Below are positions 15,695 to 25,226 of a stretch of 64,000 nucleotides of DNA, piece by piece (position 1 is the stretch's first letter; every line of letters begins with the position of its first letter). The notes under the pieces are model-generated. The model did not search any database and had not been told where the DNA came from. It saw only the letters and a list, made by a program, of their open reading frames with translations. A program made the translations under genes and the position numbers. Source of the DNA: Oerskovia turbata (GTDB taxonomy: Bacteria > Actinomycetota > Actinomycetes > Actinomycetales > Cellulomonadaceae); contig NZ_JOFV01000012.1 in assembly GCF_000718325.1 (NCBI RefSeq), positions 67,509 to 131,508 of the forward strand. Reading direction: 5' to 3'.

Positions 15695-16468
15695 GTGCCC
15701 TCCCTCTCCCCTGCCTCGCCCCTCGACGTCCCGGCCGAGCCGTCCCGGACCATCGCCGACCGCTATGCGGCCGTGCGCGCCCGCGTCGACGCGGCGGCGA
15801 TCGCCGTCGGCCGGGCACCCGACGAGGTGCAGCTCCTCGTGGCGACCAAGACGCAGGACGCTGCGTCGGTGCGCGCGGTCGTCGCCGCGGGCGCGACGCT
15901 GATCGGCGAGAACCGCGTCCAGGAGCTCGTCGCCAAGGCGCCCGACCTCGCCGACCTGGTCGCGGACGGCGCGGTGCGGGTCCACATGATCGGGCACCTG
16001 CAGCGCAACAAGGTCAACCAGGTCCTCGCGACGGCGACAGGCGTCGAGTCGGTCGACTCGCTCGCGCTCGCCGGCGCGCTCGCGAGCCGCTGCGCGCGCG
16101 AGGGCCGCACGCTCGACGTCATGGTCCAGGTCAACGTGTCGGGTGAGGAGTCCAAGGCGGGGGTGGGGCCCGACGACGCCTCACACCTCTCCCGTCAGGT
16201 CGCCGCACTGGAGGGTCTTCGCCTCACGGGGTTCATGACGATCGGGGCGAACTCCCCCGACACCGCGCTGGTGCGCGCGGGGTTCGAGCGGCTGCGCCGG
16301 ATCCGTGACGAGGTGCTCGCGAGCGGCGCCCCGGGGACGGGTGAGGCGCGCGAGCTGTCGATGGGCATGAGCGGCGACCTCGAGGCGGCGATCGCCGAGG
16401 GTGCGACGATCGTGCGCGTGGGGACCGCGGTGTTCGGGGCCCGTGCCGTCGCCGCGCCCGTCGGCTGA
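15695..16468 (+). CDS. Pyridoxal phosphate homeostasis protein, YggS/PLPBP family
   Basis: YggS proteins bind pyridoxal 5'-phosphate and buffer its free level, affecting amino and keto acid pools; they have no known catalysis. The 257-residue protein shows the PLP-lysine motif VATKTQ, GENRVQE, the HMIGHLQRNK signature, and the C-terminal LSMGMSGDLEAAI and VRVGTAVFG phosphate-binding segments. All are diagnostic. The GTG start at 15695 is preceded by TAGACT at 15683-15688 with six bases between and no Shine-Dalgarno, which indicates a leaderless mRNA. It stands alone, convergent with murQ. No sepF or cell-division genes are adjacent, unlike many actinobacterial yggS homologues. Confidence 0.92.
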   Translation: MPSLSPASPLDVPAEPSRTIADRYAAVRARVDAAAIAVGRAPDEVQLLVATKTQDAASVRAVVAAGATLIGENRVQELVAKAPDLADLVADGAVRVHMIGHLQRNKVNQVLATATGVESVDSLALAGALASRCAREGRTLDVMVQVNVSGEESKAGVGPDDASHLSRQVAALEGLRLTGFMTIGANSPDTALVRAGFERLRRIRDEVLASGAPGTGEARELSMGMSGDLEAAIAEGATIVRVGTAVFGARAVAAPVG

Positions 16469-16580
16469 CCGCGCCCCGCCGGCCGCCCCGGCTTCTCTCG
16501 GGTGGCCGTACCTCCGTCGGGTGCCGGGCCGCCGTCCGGACCCCAGTTGCCCGGTCGGCTGCCCGGCGACCCGGTCGCGC

Positions 16581-17555
16581 TCAGGCCCCCAGCAGCTCGA
16601 GCGCGCGGCGCACCCCGGGTGCCCCGGCCCCGCGCAGCGCCTCGCGGGCCTCGTCGACGCCGACGCCGGCGAGCAGCATGACGAGCGCGACGTGGATCTC
16701 GCCGCCGGCCCGGTGCAGGACCTGCTCGCACTCATCGGTGCCGAGCCCGGTGGCCTGGACGAGCATGCGCACGATGCGGGCGCGGAGCTTCTGGTTGGTC
16801 GGGCGCACGTCGATCATGAGGTTCGAGTACGTCTTGCCGAGCCGGATCATGGTCGCGGTCGAGAACGTGTTGAGCACGAGCTTCTGTGCCGTGGCGGCCT
16901 TCATGCGGGTCGAGCCCGTCACGACCTCGGGGCCCGTGTCGAGGAGGATCGCGACGTCGACGCGCGAGGCGAGGCGCGCCTGCGGGTTGGCGCTCACGAG
17001 CACGGTCGCGGCGCCTCGCTCGGCGGCGACGTCGAACGCGCCGCCCACGTAGGGGGTCCGGCCGCTCGCCGCGAGGCCCACGACCAGGTCTCCGGCCCGG
17101 ACCCCGTCGGCGTCGCGCCGTCCGAGCTCGACGTCGTCCTCGGCTCCTTCGACCGCGAGCATCATGGCGCCCGCACCGCCCGCGAGGTGCGCCTCGAACC
17201 ACTCGTCCCCCACGCCGTACGTGGGCAGGAGCTCGACCGCGTCGAGGACGCCGAGGCGCCCCGACGTGCCGGACCCGAAGTAGTGGACCTTCCCGCCGCC
17301 GCGGAGCGCGGCCACGGCGAGGTCGACGGCCGCGGTGATGCGGTCCGCCTCGGCGCGCACGGCGTCGGCGACCCCGGCGTCCTCGTCGGTGATGCGCCGC
17401 ACGACCTCGGCCGTGGGCAGCAGGTCGATGTCCGTGGTGCGCGGGTTGCGGTCCTCGGTCGGCGACGCGAGCCGGAGCACCTCCTGCCAGTCCTCGGCGG
17501 CGGTAGCGTGCCGGGCCGAGAGTTCCGCAGGGGTGGCGGGACGGGTGTCGGTCAT
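16581..17555 (-). CDS. murQ: N-acetylmuramic acid 6-phosphate etherase
   Basis: MurQ cleaves the ether bond of MurNAc-6-phosphate, giving GlcNAc-6-phosphate and D-lactate. The 324-residue protein carries the SIS sugar-isomerase fold with YFGSGTSGRLGVLDAVELLPTYG, the AASGRTPYV phosphate loop and the TGSTRMKAATAQKLVLNTFS signature of the family. The ATG at 17555 has an AAGGGAAC ribosome site and overlaps the anmK stop by ATGA. It ends an operon of transporter, nagZ, anmK and murQ, so anhydroMurNAc taken up and phosphorylated upstream is its substrate. The released D-lactate fits the dehydrogenase encoded at 27339-30206. Confidence 0.95.
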   Translation of the reverse strand: MTDTRPATPAELSARHATAAEDWQEVLRLASPTEDRNPRTTDIDLLPTAEVVRRITDEDAGVADAVRAEADRITAAVDLAVAALRGGGKVHYFGSGTSGRLGVLDAVELLPTYGVGDEWFEAHLAGGAGAMMLAVEGAEDDVELGRRDADGVRAGDLVVGLAASGRTPYVGGAFDVAAERGAATVLVSANPQARLASRVDVAILLDTGPEVVTGSTRMKAATAQKLVLNTFSTATMIRLGKTYSNLMIDVRPTNQKLRARIVRMLVQATGLGTDECEQVLHRAGGEIHVALVMLLAGVGVDEAREALRGAGAPGVRRALELLGA

Positions 17556-18862
17556 CGGTGTGTTCCCTTCGGCATCGGGGCGAGCCCGAACGGGGTGTTG
17601 GCCAGCACGAGCCGGCGGATGGGCCCGGTGAACGCGGGCCAGACGAGCGGGGTGGGTGGGGTGAGCGAGCCGAGGACCGCGGCGCGGCGCGCCCCGGTGG
17701 AGCGGCGGCGCTGGACCCCCTTGGCGGTGCCGGCGACCCCGTGGGCCGACAGGAAGCCGAGGAGCGCGAAGAGGTACGCCTCCTTGGCGTCGATGGGCAT
17801 CCCGAGCTGGTCGGCCGTGAGGAGCTCGCAGCCGTCGGGCAGGTAGGCGCGGAGCCGTGCGAGCAGCGTCGGGTTGTGCGCGCCGCCGCCCGAGACGACG
17901 ACGCGGCGCACCTCGCGCTGGGGTTCCGCGGCGGCGTCGCCCGCGCTGCGTCGGTCGGCGGGGATCGACTGGGCGACCGTGAGCAGCCCTTCCGCGATGG
18001 TGACCGCGGTGAGCTCGGTGAGGGTCGCGACGAGGTCGGGACCGGTGAGATCGGGGCGCACGGACGCGAGCTTGCGCGGCACGTACGTCGCGTCGAACAG
18101 CTCGCGGCCGGTCGACTTGGGGGCCTTGGCCGCGAAGTACGGGTCGTCGAGCAGGGCGCGCAGCGCGGCCTGGTCCACGGTCCCGGCGGCGCCCAGGGCG
18201 CCGTCGCGGTCGAACGGCTCGCCCGTGAGCTGACGGGCCGTGAGGTCGATGAGGCAGTTGCCGGGGCCGGTGTCCCACCCGGTCACGGGCGCCTCGACCT
18301 CGCCGACGAGCGTGACGTTCGCGATCCCGCCGATGTTGAGCGCTGCGCTCAGCCCGGCCGGAGCGCCGTCGGGCGACTGCGGGTCGCGGCCGAGCCACAA
18401 CGCGTCGAGGACGCTCACGAGGGGCGCTCCCTGGCCGCCTGCGGCGATGTCGGCGACGCGGAAGTCGCTGATGACGGGCCGCTTGGTGCGCTCGGCGATC
18501 CAGGCGGCGTTGCCGAGCTGGAGGCTGCCGTGCGCGCGGGCGCCGACGACCCAGTGGTAGAGCGTCTGCCCGTGCGACGCGACGAGGTCGACGTCACCGC
18601 CGGCGACGTCGTCGACGGCCTGGCGTCCGGCCCGGCCGAACTCCTGCCCGATGAGCGTGTCGAGCTGCGTGACCTCGCCCATGTCGACCGCGGCGGGCGG
18701 CAGCGCCTTGAGGATGCGTTCGCGCAGCGCGGCGGGCCACTCGTACTCGGTGTGCCCGAGGGGCCGCATGCGCAGGACCCCGTCGGGGCCGAGGTGGAAG
18801 TCGGCGGCGGCCGCGTCGATCGCGTCGACCGACGTGCCGGAGGACAGGCCGAGGACGATCAT
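17552..18862 (-). CDS. anmK: Anhydro-N-acetylmuramic acid kinase
   Basis: AnmK opens and phosphorylates 1,6-anhydroMurNAc to MurNAc-6-phosphate using ATP. Diagnostic motifs are GLSSGTSVDAID at the N-terminus, ASHGQTLYHW, LNIGGIANVT, GWDTGPGNCLID and VVSGGGAHN. The 436-residue length exceeds the usual 370 or so, mainly through an Ala/Arg insertion (SIPADRRSAGDAAAEPQ) and a longer C-terminal tail. It overlaps nagZ upstream and murQ downstream by ATGA. AnhydroMurNAc arises only from lytic transglycosylase action, so the gene indicates recovery of anhydro-muropeptides or sugars. Confidence 0.95.
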   Translation of the reverse strand: MIVLGLSSGTSVDAIDAAAADFHLGPDGVLRMRPLGHTEYEWPAALRERILKALPPAAVDMGEVTQLDTLIGQEFGRAGRQAVDDVAGGDVDLVASHGQTLYHWVVGARAHGSLQLGNAAWIAERTKRPVISDFRVADIAAGGQGAPLVSVLDALWLGRDPQSPDGAPAGLSAALNIGGIANVTLVGEVEAPVTGWDTGPGNCLIDLTARQLTGEPFDRDGALGAAGTVDQAALRALLDDPYFAAKAPKSTGRELFDATYVPRKLASVRPDLTGPDLVATLTELTAVTIAEGLLTVAQSIPADRRSAGDAAAEPQREVRRVVVSGGGAHNPTLLARLRAYLPDGCELLTADQLGMPIDAKEAYLFALLGFLSAHGVAGTAKGVQRRRSTGARRAAVLGSLTPPTPLVWPAFTGPIRRLVLANTPFGLAPMPKGTHR

Positions 18863-20421
18863 CGGGTCACCTCCGGGGTGAGTGCGGTCAGCTGCCCGAC
18901 GGCGGCGCGCGCGTTCGCGCGTCCGGTGCCGCAGGCGACGACCACGGTGGTCCGGTCCCCGAACCAGGCGGGGACGGCGTCGGGGAAGCCGGTGTGGACG
19001 GCGACGAGGTCGGGACGGGCGGCGCGCAGGGCGTCGAGCATGCCTGCCTCGCGGCTGCCCGGGACGGGCTCACGCGTGATGACGACGAGCGGGCGGATGG
19101 GGCCGTCCGACGGCCGTGCCGAGACCGCGGTGAGCGCGTCCTCCCACCCGGCCGGGTCGGAGAAGGCGTGGAGGGTCGTGCCGGGGAAGGTCGCGACGAG
19201 CGCCGACTGGACGTGCTGGGCGGTGCGCCCGGCGGCGTGGTCGAACCGCTGGCGCAGGTCGACGACGTCGGGTGCGGGACCGGACGGGTCGAGGTGCGTG
19301 GCGGGACCGTGGACGCGCACGGCCCGCTCGGCGGCCTCCTGCCCGACGGCGGCGAGCGCCTCGAGCGCGGCCGTCGCCTCCGCGGTGCCGCAGGTCGCGC
19401 CCGCGGACGCCTGGAGCTCGCGCACCCGGCGCACGGTGCGTGCGGTGCGGGCCGCGGACTCGTGGAGGCGCTCGATCGTGACCCGGCCGTCGGCGACCGC
19501 GGCGAGGAGCGCGGACTGCGCCTGGCGGAACAGCGCCTCGTCGTCGCGGCCGACCGTCGTGCCGAGGCACAGCAGGTCCGCACCACCCTCGATGGCCTGG
19601 ACGGCGACCTCGCCGATCCCGTCGCCGCCCGTGACCGCGCCCATGTCGAGGGCGTCGGTGATGATCGGGCCCTCGAAGCCGAGCTCGCGCGCCAGCGCGG
19701 CCGCGGCGGGCTCGAGCGAGACGGGTCGTGGACCGATCGCGGGCACCAGCAGGTGCGCGGTCATGATCGAGTCGATGTCGACGTCGGGCTCGAAGGCCCG
19801 CACGAACGGCGGCAGGTCGCGCTCGCGGACCGCGGCGAGCGTGTCGTCGACCACGGGGAGCGACAGGTGGGAGTCCACGTCGGTCGCGCCGTGCCCCGGG
19901 AAGTGCTTGCCGCACGCCCCGACGCCCGCACGGTGCAGACCCTGGACGAACGCGGCGCCATGCCGGGACACCAGACCGGGCGTCGCGCCGAACGCACGCA
20001 CGCCCACGACGGGGTTCTCGGTCCGGGAGTTCACGTCGAGCACGGGCGCCAGGTCGAGGTCCACCCCGGTCGCGGCGAGCAGCCGCCCGAGGGCGAGCGC
20101 GACCCGCTCCGTGAGGTCCTCGTCGTCGACCGTCCCCAGGGCCGCGGCCCCCGGGATGCTCGACCCCGTGACGGCCTCGAGCCGGCTGACGTCCCCGCCC
20201 TCCTCGTCGATCGTGATCAGCAGGTCGGGCGAGACCTCGTGGAGGTGGGCCGAGAGCCTGGCGGTCGTGGCGACGTCGGGCGTGTTGTACGCGAAGTAGA
20301 CGACTCCCGCGAGCCCCTCCTCGCAGGCCGCGAGGAGCCAGGCCGGTGCGTCGGTCCCCGTGAAACCGGGGAGCAGGACGCCGTTGACGGCCCGCAGCGC
20401 GTCGTGGTGCACGGTGGTCAT
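18859..20421 (-). CDS. nagZ: Glycoside hydrolase family 3 beta-N-acetylglucosaminidase, NagZ type
   Basis: NagZ removes GlcNAc from GlcNAc-(anhydro)MurNAc. The 520-residue protein has the GH3 barrel with the NagZ-specific KHFPGHGATDVDSH loop; D183 and H185 form the Asp-His general acid/base dyad that separates NagZ from other GH3 enzymes. The nucleophile Asp lies in IITDALDMGAV. A C-terminal GH3-like domain follows. No signal peptide is present, in contrast to the secreted Bacillus enzyme, so it should act in the cytoplasm on disaccharides brought in by the adjacent ABC importer. It overlaps the permease gene upstream and anmK downstream. Confidence 0.93.
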   Translation of the reverse strand: MTTVHHDALRAVNGVLLPGFTGTDAPAWLLAACEEGLAGVVYFAYNTPDVATTARLSAHLHEVSPDLLITIDEEGGDVSRLEAVTGSSIPGAAALGTVDDEDLTERVALALGRLLAATGVDLDLAPVLDVNSRTENPVVGVRAFGATPGLVSRHGAAFVQGLHRAGVGACGKHFPGHGATDVDSHLSLPVVDDTLAAVRERDLPPFVRAFEPDVDIDSIMTAHLLVPAIGPRPVSLEPAAAALARELGFEGPIITDALDMGAVTGGDGIGEVAVQAIEGGADLLCLGTTVGRDDEALFRQAQSALLAAVADGRVTIERLHESAARTARTVRRVRELQASAGATCGTAEATAALEALAAVGQEAAERAVRVHGPATHLDPSGPAPDVVDLRQRFDHAAGRTAQHVQSALVATFPGTTLHAFSDPAGWEDALTAVSARPSDGPIRPLVVITREPVPGSREAGMLDALRAARPDLVAVHTGFPDAVPAWFGDRTTVVVACGTGRANARAAVGQLTALTPEVTR

Positions 20422-21371
20422 CCCTTCACCGACCCAGCGGTCAGGCCGGAGGACAGGTTGCGCTGCACGAGGACGAAGAAGACGATCACGGGCAGCGTGA
20501 TGAGGGTCGAGGCGGCCATGACGGCGCCCCAGTCGGTCGTGTTCTCGCCGAAGAACTTCTGCAGACCGATCGGCACGGTGTACTTGGCCGACTGCTGCAG
20601 GAACGTCAGGGCGAAGATGAACTCGTTCCACGCGGTGATGAACGAGAAGACGCTCGTGGCGACCACGCCGGGAGCGACGAGCGGCAGCAGGATCTTCCAG
20701 AACATCCGGCCCCACGAGGCGCCGTCCAGGTACGCGGCCTCCTCGAGCTCGACCGGGACCGCCGCGACGAAGCCACGCAGCATCCAGATCGCGAACGACA
20801 GCGAGAAGGCGATGTAGACGATCGTCAGGCCCAGGAGCGAGTTGAGCATGCCCAGGGTGCGCATCTGGAGGAACAGCGGGATGACGAGCGCCTCGAGCGG
20901 CACCATCTGCACCATGAGGACGAGCACGAGGATCGACTTGCGGAAGCGGAACCTGAACCGGCTCACCGCGACGGCCGCGAGCAGCGCGAGCAGCGACGAG
21001 AACACGACGGCGCCGGCCGCGACGACGATCGAGTTGCGCAGGTAGTTGCCGAACCCGCCGTCGTCGATCACGGTCACGAAGTTGTCCCACGTGACCCCGG
21101 CGGGCAGGAGCCGCGCACCACGGGTCGGGGCTTCGGGGTCGATCGCCGAGGAGAACATCCAGTACGCGGGGAACAGCGCGAAGATCAGCAGGGCGATGAT
21201 GCCCACGACCTTGCCCGCGGTGGGCAGGGGACGCTTGCGCGCCTTGACCCGCAGGACCTGCGGGGGACGCGGGGCGTCTCCGTCGATCGACGCGGCCGCC
21301 GAGCGACCCGTGCGACCCGTGCGCCCGGCCGTGGGCGGGGTGCTGGACGGGGTACCGGTCAGGGCGCTCAC
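20418..21371 (-). CDS. ABC sugar transporter permease, MalG type
   Basis: The 317-residue protein is a carbohydrate ABC permease of the CUT1 family with six transmembrane segments. The EAA loop that contacts the ATPase reads EEAAYLDGASWGRMFWKILLP. The N-terminus carries an extra 45-residue Thr/Pro/Arg-rich cytoplasmic extension. The GTG start overlaps the previous permease stop (GTGA) and follows AGGAGGAG. No ATPase gene is in the operon, so a shared MsiK-like ATPase elsewhere is likely. The neighbouring nagZ, anmK and murQ point to a GlcNAc/MurNAc-type substrate. Confidence 0.9.
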   Translation of the reverse strand: MSALTGTPSSTPPTAGRTGRTGRSAAASIDGDAPRPPQVLRVKARKRPLPTAGKVVGIIALLIFALFPAYWMFSSAIDPEAPTRGARLLPAGVTWDNFVTVIDDGGFGNYLRNSIVVAAGAVVFSSLLALLAAVAVSRFRFRFRKSILVLVLMVQMVPLEALVIPLFLQMRTLGMLNSLLGLTIVYIAFSLSFAIWMLRGFVAAVPVELEEAAYLDGASWGRMFWKILLPLVAPGVVATSVFSFITAWNEFIFALTFLQQSAKYTVPIGLQKFFGENTTDWGAVMAASTLITLPVIVFFVLVQRNLSSGLTAGSVKG

Positions 21372-22381
21372 AGCTCCTCCTCCTTGAACAGGGTGCGCAT
21401 GTACACGACGGTGATCCCGAGCAGGATCAGGGTGAGCAGCACGGCGATCGCCGAGCCCATCCCGTACTTGCCCTGCGCGAAGGACTGGATGTACGACCAC
21501 ACGCCGAGGTTGAAGACCTCCTTGTTGCCGCCGTTGCCGCCGGGCATCAGGTAGATCTGCGTGAAGACCTTGAAGTCCCAGATGGTCGACAGGATCGTCA
21601 CGACCGCGAAGACGGGGCGCAGGATCGGCGCGGTGATGGTCCAGAACCGGCGCCAGGGCGTGGCTCCGTCCATCATCGCGGCCTCGTGCAGCTCCTTGGG
21701 GATCGTCAGCAGGCCCGCGAGGACCGTGATCGCGACGAAGGGGAAGCCGTGGTGCACGACGTTGAGGGTCGCGATCGCGTAGAAGCTCAGCCGCTCGGTG
21801 AACCAGTTCGTGGTCGCCGGGTCGATGAGCCCGACCGAGTCGAGCACCGAGGAGACCAGACCGTTGAGCGGGTCGAAGATCCAGATCCACACGTACGTGC
21901 CGGTGATGGCGGGGACGGCCCAGGCGACCATGATCGCCGTCGAGCAGACCGTGCGCCAGAGCGTCCCGAGGTTGTTGAGGAACAGTGCGACGGCCGTGCC
22001 CAGGACCACCGTCAGGACCACGCACGCGACCGCGAAGCCGATCGTGTTGGGCAGGACGACGGTCCACAGGAACGAGTCGCCGAAGATCGCGGCGTAGTTG
22101 TCGAAGCCGATGTAGTTCGACTCGCCCGAGGCGATCTGCCGCAGGCCGTAGTCCTGCAGCGAGATCATCACGACGCGGGCCAGAGGCCACAGGAGCAGGA
22201 CGCCGAGGACGCCGAGCGCAGGGGCCAGGAGCAGCCAGGGACGCAGCGGCGACTTGTGGCCGAGCACGTGCATGCCACGTCGGCCGACGCCGCGGCGCGG
22301 GCTGGAGGAAGGGGCCGGGGCCGGGGCCCGGCGCGTCAGCTGGTCGGCCGACGCGCCGGGAACCTGGTGCAGATCTGCCAT
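21368..22381 (-). CDS. ABC sugar transporter permease, MalF type
   Basis: The 337-residue CUT1 permease has a basic, Pro-rich N-terminus, six membrane segments and an EAA loop LHEAAMMDGATPWRRFWTITAP. SYIQSFAQGKYGMGSA near the C-terminus is common in sugar permeases of this class. It lies seven bases after the binding-protein gene and overlaps the second permease. Substrate is inferred from the operon: peptidoglycan-derived amino sugars or disaccharides. Confidence 0.9.
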   Translation of the reverse strand: MADLHQVPGASADQLTRRAPAPAPSSSPRRGVGRRGMHVLGHKSPLRPWLLLAPALGVLGVLLLWPLARVVMISLQDYGLRQIASGESNYIGFDNYAAIFGDSFLWTVVLPNTIGFAVACVVLTVVLGTAVALFLNNLGTLWRTVCSTAIMVAWAVPAITGTYVWIWIFDPLNGLVSSVLDSVGLIDPATTNWFTERLSFYAIATLNVVHHGFPFVAITVLAGLLTIPKELHEAAMMDGATPWRRFWTITAPILRPVFAVVTILSTIWDFKVFTQIYLMPGGNGGNKEVFNLGVWSYIQSFAQGKYGMGSAIAVLLTLILLGITVVYMRTLFKEEEL

Positions 22382-22388
22382 GGGCTCG

Positions 22389-23696
22389 TCAGGACCCGAA
22401 GGTCTCGTTCATGTCGGCGGCCGCGGTGTCAGCGGCCTCCTGCACCGTGGCGCTGCCAGAGAGGATCGACTGCAGCATCGTCTCGACGGTCTTCTTGCCC
22501 TGGATCTGGCCGTAGAGCGGCGTCACCGGGACCGAGGCGCCGGCCTCGACCATCTGCTGGGCGAACGGCGCGACGAGCGGGTCGTTCTCCTCGATGACCT
22601 TCTCCAGGAGCGAGGTCTGGCCGGGGAAGTAGCCGGACTGGTTGCCCCACTCCTGCGCGAACTTGCCGGTCGTCATCATCTCGACGAACTCCCACGCGAG
22701 GTCCTGCTTCTCGCTGGCTGCGAAGACGCCCAGGTGCGACCCGCCCAGGAACGAGTCCGACAGGCCCTCGGTCTCGCCCGGGATGGGGAACGCGCCGATC
22801 TTGTCGGCCATGTCCGGGACGTCCGTGAGGATCTTGCCCGGGGTCCAGCTGCCGGAGATCATCATGCCGACGTTGCCCTGCTCGAAGTTCGACAGGAGGT
22901 CGGTCTCCTTCCAGGTCGTCGCCGCCGCGGTCGACAGACCCGCGTCGGTCGCGAGACCCGTGTAGAACTCGAGGCCCTTGACGGAGTCCGCGGAGTTGAT
23001 CTCGGACGTCCAGGTGTCGCCGTCCTTGACGGCCAGGTCACCGCCCGCACCCCAGATGAAGGGCATGGCGCCGTACTGGGAGTCGCCGGCGATCGGGAAG
23101 GGGATGAGGCCCGGGTTCGCGGCCTTGAGCGTCTCGGCCGCGGCCTGGAGCTCGGCCCACGTCGTCGGGATCGCGATGCCGGCCGCCTCGAAGAGGTCCT
23201 TGCGGTAGATGACCGAGCGCACGCCGGCGTACCAGGGCATGCCGTACTGCGCGCCGTCGAGCGTCGCGGACTCGACGAGCCCGGGGACGAGGTCCTCCTC
23301 GAGGCCCGCGTCCTTGATCCTGTCGGTCAGGTCGGACAGGGCGCCGACGTCGGCGAACTCACCGGTCCAGGTGGTGCCGAGCTCGGCGACGTCCGGCGTG
23401 GTGTTGCCCGCGATGGAGGTCGTGAACTTGTCGTGGGCGCTGGCCCAGGGCTGGAACTCGATCTGGAGGTCGGCGCCGGTCTCTTCCTTGAACGCGGTGG
23501 TGACCTCGTCGAAGAAGGCGTCCCCGTCGGGGTTGGTGCCTTCCATGATCCAGACGGTGAGGGTCTCGCCGGTGTGGTCGGCGGAGGCTGCGTCCCCCGT
23601 GGCCTCGCCGCCGCTGTTGTCCCCGCCGCCACATGCGGTGAGGCCGAGCGCCAGGAGGAGGGTGCCCGTGACGGCCACCGTGCTGCGTCGCTGCAT
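22389..23696 (-). CDS. ABC sugar transporter substrate-binding lipoprotein
   Basis: The 435-residue extracellular solute-binding protein (family 1) has a signal sequence ending in the lipobox GLTAC, followed by GGGDNSGGEA. Typical family features include TLTVWIMEG, PDVAELGTTWTGEF and the C-terminal AVQEAADTAAADMNE. It delivers the sugar to the two permeases encoded next. The ATG at 23696 follows AAAGGAAG; an upstream in-frame start at 23846 is unsupported. Given the operon, the ligand is expected to be a GlcNAc/MurNAc-containing sugar. The upstream region holds a TGAAAC motif and a 7-bp inverted repeat, AGGTTGG at 23817-23823 with CCAACCT at 23843-23849. Confidence 0.92.
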   Translation of the reverse strand: MQRRSTVAVTGTLLLALGLTACGGGDNSGGEATGDAASADHTGETLTVWIMEGTNPDGDAFFDEVTTAFKEETGADLQIEFQPWASAHDKFTTSIAGNTTPDVAELGTTWTGEFADVGALSDLTDRIKDAGLEEDLVPGLVESATLDGAQYGMPWYAGVRSVIYRKDLFEAAGIAIPTTWAELQAAAETLKAANPGLIPFPIAGDSQYGAMPFIWGAGGDLAVKDGDTWTSEINSADSVKGLEFYTGLATDAGLSTAAATTWKETDLLSNFEQGNVGMMISGSWTPGKILTDVPDMADKIGAFPIPGETEGLSDSFLGGSHLGVFAASEKQDLAWEFVEMMTTGKFAQEWGNQSGYFPGQTSLLEKVIEENDPLVAPFAQQMVEAGASVPVTPLYGQIQGKKTVETMLQSILSGSATVQEAADTAAADMNETFGS

Positions 23697-23970
23697 GCCG
23701 TGACTTCCTTTCTGGTCGGCTGCCGCGTCGCGGCCAGCCGTTCGTCCCTGCGGACCTGATCGTTCGTGGGGGCGTCGGATCGCCGACGCCCTTCGACTCT
23801 GAAACAAACTTACATCAGGTTGGGTGTTCGTGAAGATTACCGCCAACCTCGGGCAGAGGGAAGCCGGTCGCGAAGTTGTGACCTGTTGGTAACCTCGGCG
23901 ACCCGGTGGCGTGAACCCCGGCGGGGCTCAGGCACGTGGCCACGGCCCGAGCACAACCCGGGCTACAGCG

Positions 23971-25020
23971 TCACGGCACGCGCGAGGTCCACCCCTCGGT
24001 CCCGAACTTCGTGCGCACGAGCTCCTCGGCCTGGGCGCGCTCGCCGGCCCTCACGGCACCGTCCACCGTGCGGTACCGCGACCGGAAGTGCGCCTTGAAG
24101 GCCTCGATGACCTCCTCGCGCGCCATGCCGGTCTGCGAGCGCACGGGGTCGACGCGCTTGTTGGCGCTCTTGGTCCCCTTGTCGCTCATCTTCTCGCGAC
24201 CGATGCGCAGGACCTCGAGCATCTTGTCGGCGTCGATGTCGTACGCCATGGTCACGTGGTGCAGCACCGCTCCCCCGCGCAGGCGCTTCTGCGCGGCGCC
24301 CGCGATCTTGCCCGCCGGGGACGCGATGTCGTTGAGCGGCTTGTACGTGGCGTTCACACCGACGTCGGCGAGCGCCCCCAGCACCCAGTCGTCGAGGAAC
24401 GCGTACGAGCGCTCGAAGCTCAGCCCCTCGACGAGCGAGGCCGGGACGGTCAACGAGTACGTGATGGTGTTCCCGGGCTCGACGAACATGGCGCCGCCGC
24501 CCGAGATCCGGCGGACCACCGCGATACCGTGCTTCGCGGCCCCCTCGGGGTCAACCTCGTTCTTGAGCGACTGGAACGACCCGATGATGACGGCAGGCGC
24601 ACCCCACTCCCAGATGCGCAGCGTGGGACCGCGTCGGCCCGCGTCGAGCTCCTCGGTGAGGACCTGGTCGAGCGCGAGGTGCATCGCGGGCTGCTCGGGC
24701 CCCTCGTGGATGATCTCGAAGACGTGGTCGTCCCAGCCGGTCGCGTGGCCGAGTGCGCGGCGCACGGCGATCGCGACGGCTTCGGGCGAGAAGCCGACCA
24801 TGGTGATGTCGTCGGTCAGCACGGCCTCGATCGCACGTGTCAGGTCTGCGACGGTCGACGTCTCGGGCAACCCGGTCAGGGCGGCGTTGATGTCGTCGAG
24901 CGCGTCGTCGGGCTCGAGGAAGAAGTCCCCGCTCAGCGCGACGCGGGACAGCCTCCCCTCGTCGGTCTCGACGTCGACCGCCACGAGCTTGCCACCGGGA
25001 ACCTTGTACTCGCCTCTCAT
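23971..25020 (-). CDS. lplA: Lipoate-protein ligase with N-terminal accessory domain
   Basis: The enzyme attaches lipoate to E2 subunits and GcvH. The catalytic part (about 95-349) shows AVIIGSFQSLKNEVD, the RRISGGGAMFVEPGNTITYS lipoate-binding signature, and NDIASPAGKIAGAAQKR with the catalytic lysine. The first 90 residues (YKVPGGKLVAVDVETDEGRL to DDINAALTG) look like the accessory domain that is C-terminal in Escherichia coli LplA, so the order is circularly permuted into one chain. TACCGT at 25028-25033 lies seven bases before the ATG, suggesting a leaderless mRNA. The gene sits between the two recycling operons. Confidence 0.9.
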   Translation of the reverse strand: MRGEYKVPGGKLVAVDVETDEGRLSRVALSGDFFLEPDDALDDINAALTGLPETSTVADLTRAIEAVLTDDITMVGFSPEAVAIAVRRALGHATGWDDHVFEIIHEGPEQPAMHLALDQVLTEELDAGRRGPTLRIWEWGAPAVIIGSFQSLKNEVDPEGAAKHGIAVVRRISGGGAMFVEPGNTITYSLTVPASLVEGLSFERSYAFLDDWVLGALADVGVNATYKPLNDIASPAGKIAGAAQKRLRGGAVLHHVTMAYDIDADKMLEVLRIGREKMSDKGTKSANKRVDPVRSQTGMAREEVIEAFKAHFRSRYRTVDGAVRAGERAQAEELVRTKFGTEGWTSRVP

Positions 25021-25226
25021 GGGCTCCACGGTACGTGCCGGGGGACGCGGGACAGCACCCCACGAGCCCTGACCCCGGCGGACACCTGGTGACCTGGGCC
25101 ACACGCAGGAGTAGCCTCCAGGCAGCGGGGCTCCGGCCACCGACCAAGGGGCTTGGCCGACGGCGCCACGTGAGACCCGCACAGGGCCGGGTGAACCGTC
25201 TGGCACTTTTCTCCGCACTATGGCGC

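Noticed and set aside
16469..16580. Terminator hairpin between yggS and murQ
   Set aside because: Only imperfect, GC-driven pairings are visible; none stands out as in the other convergent junctions.
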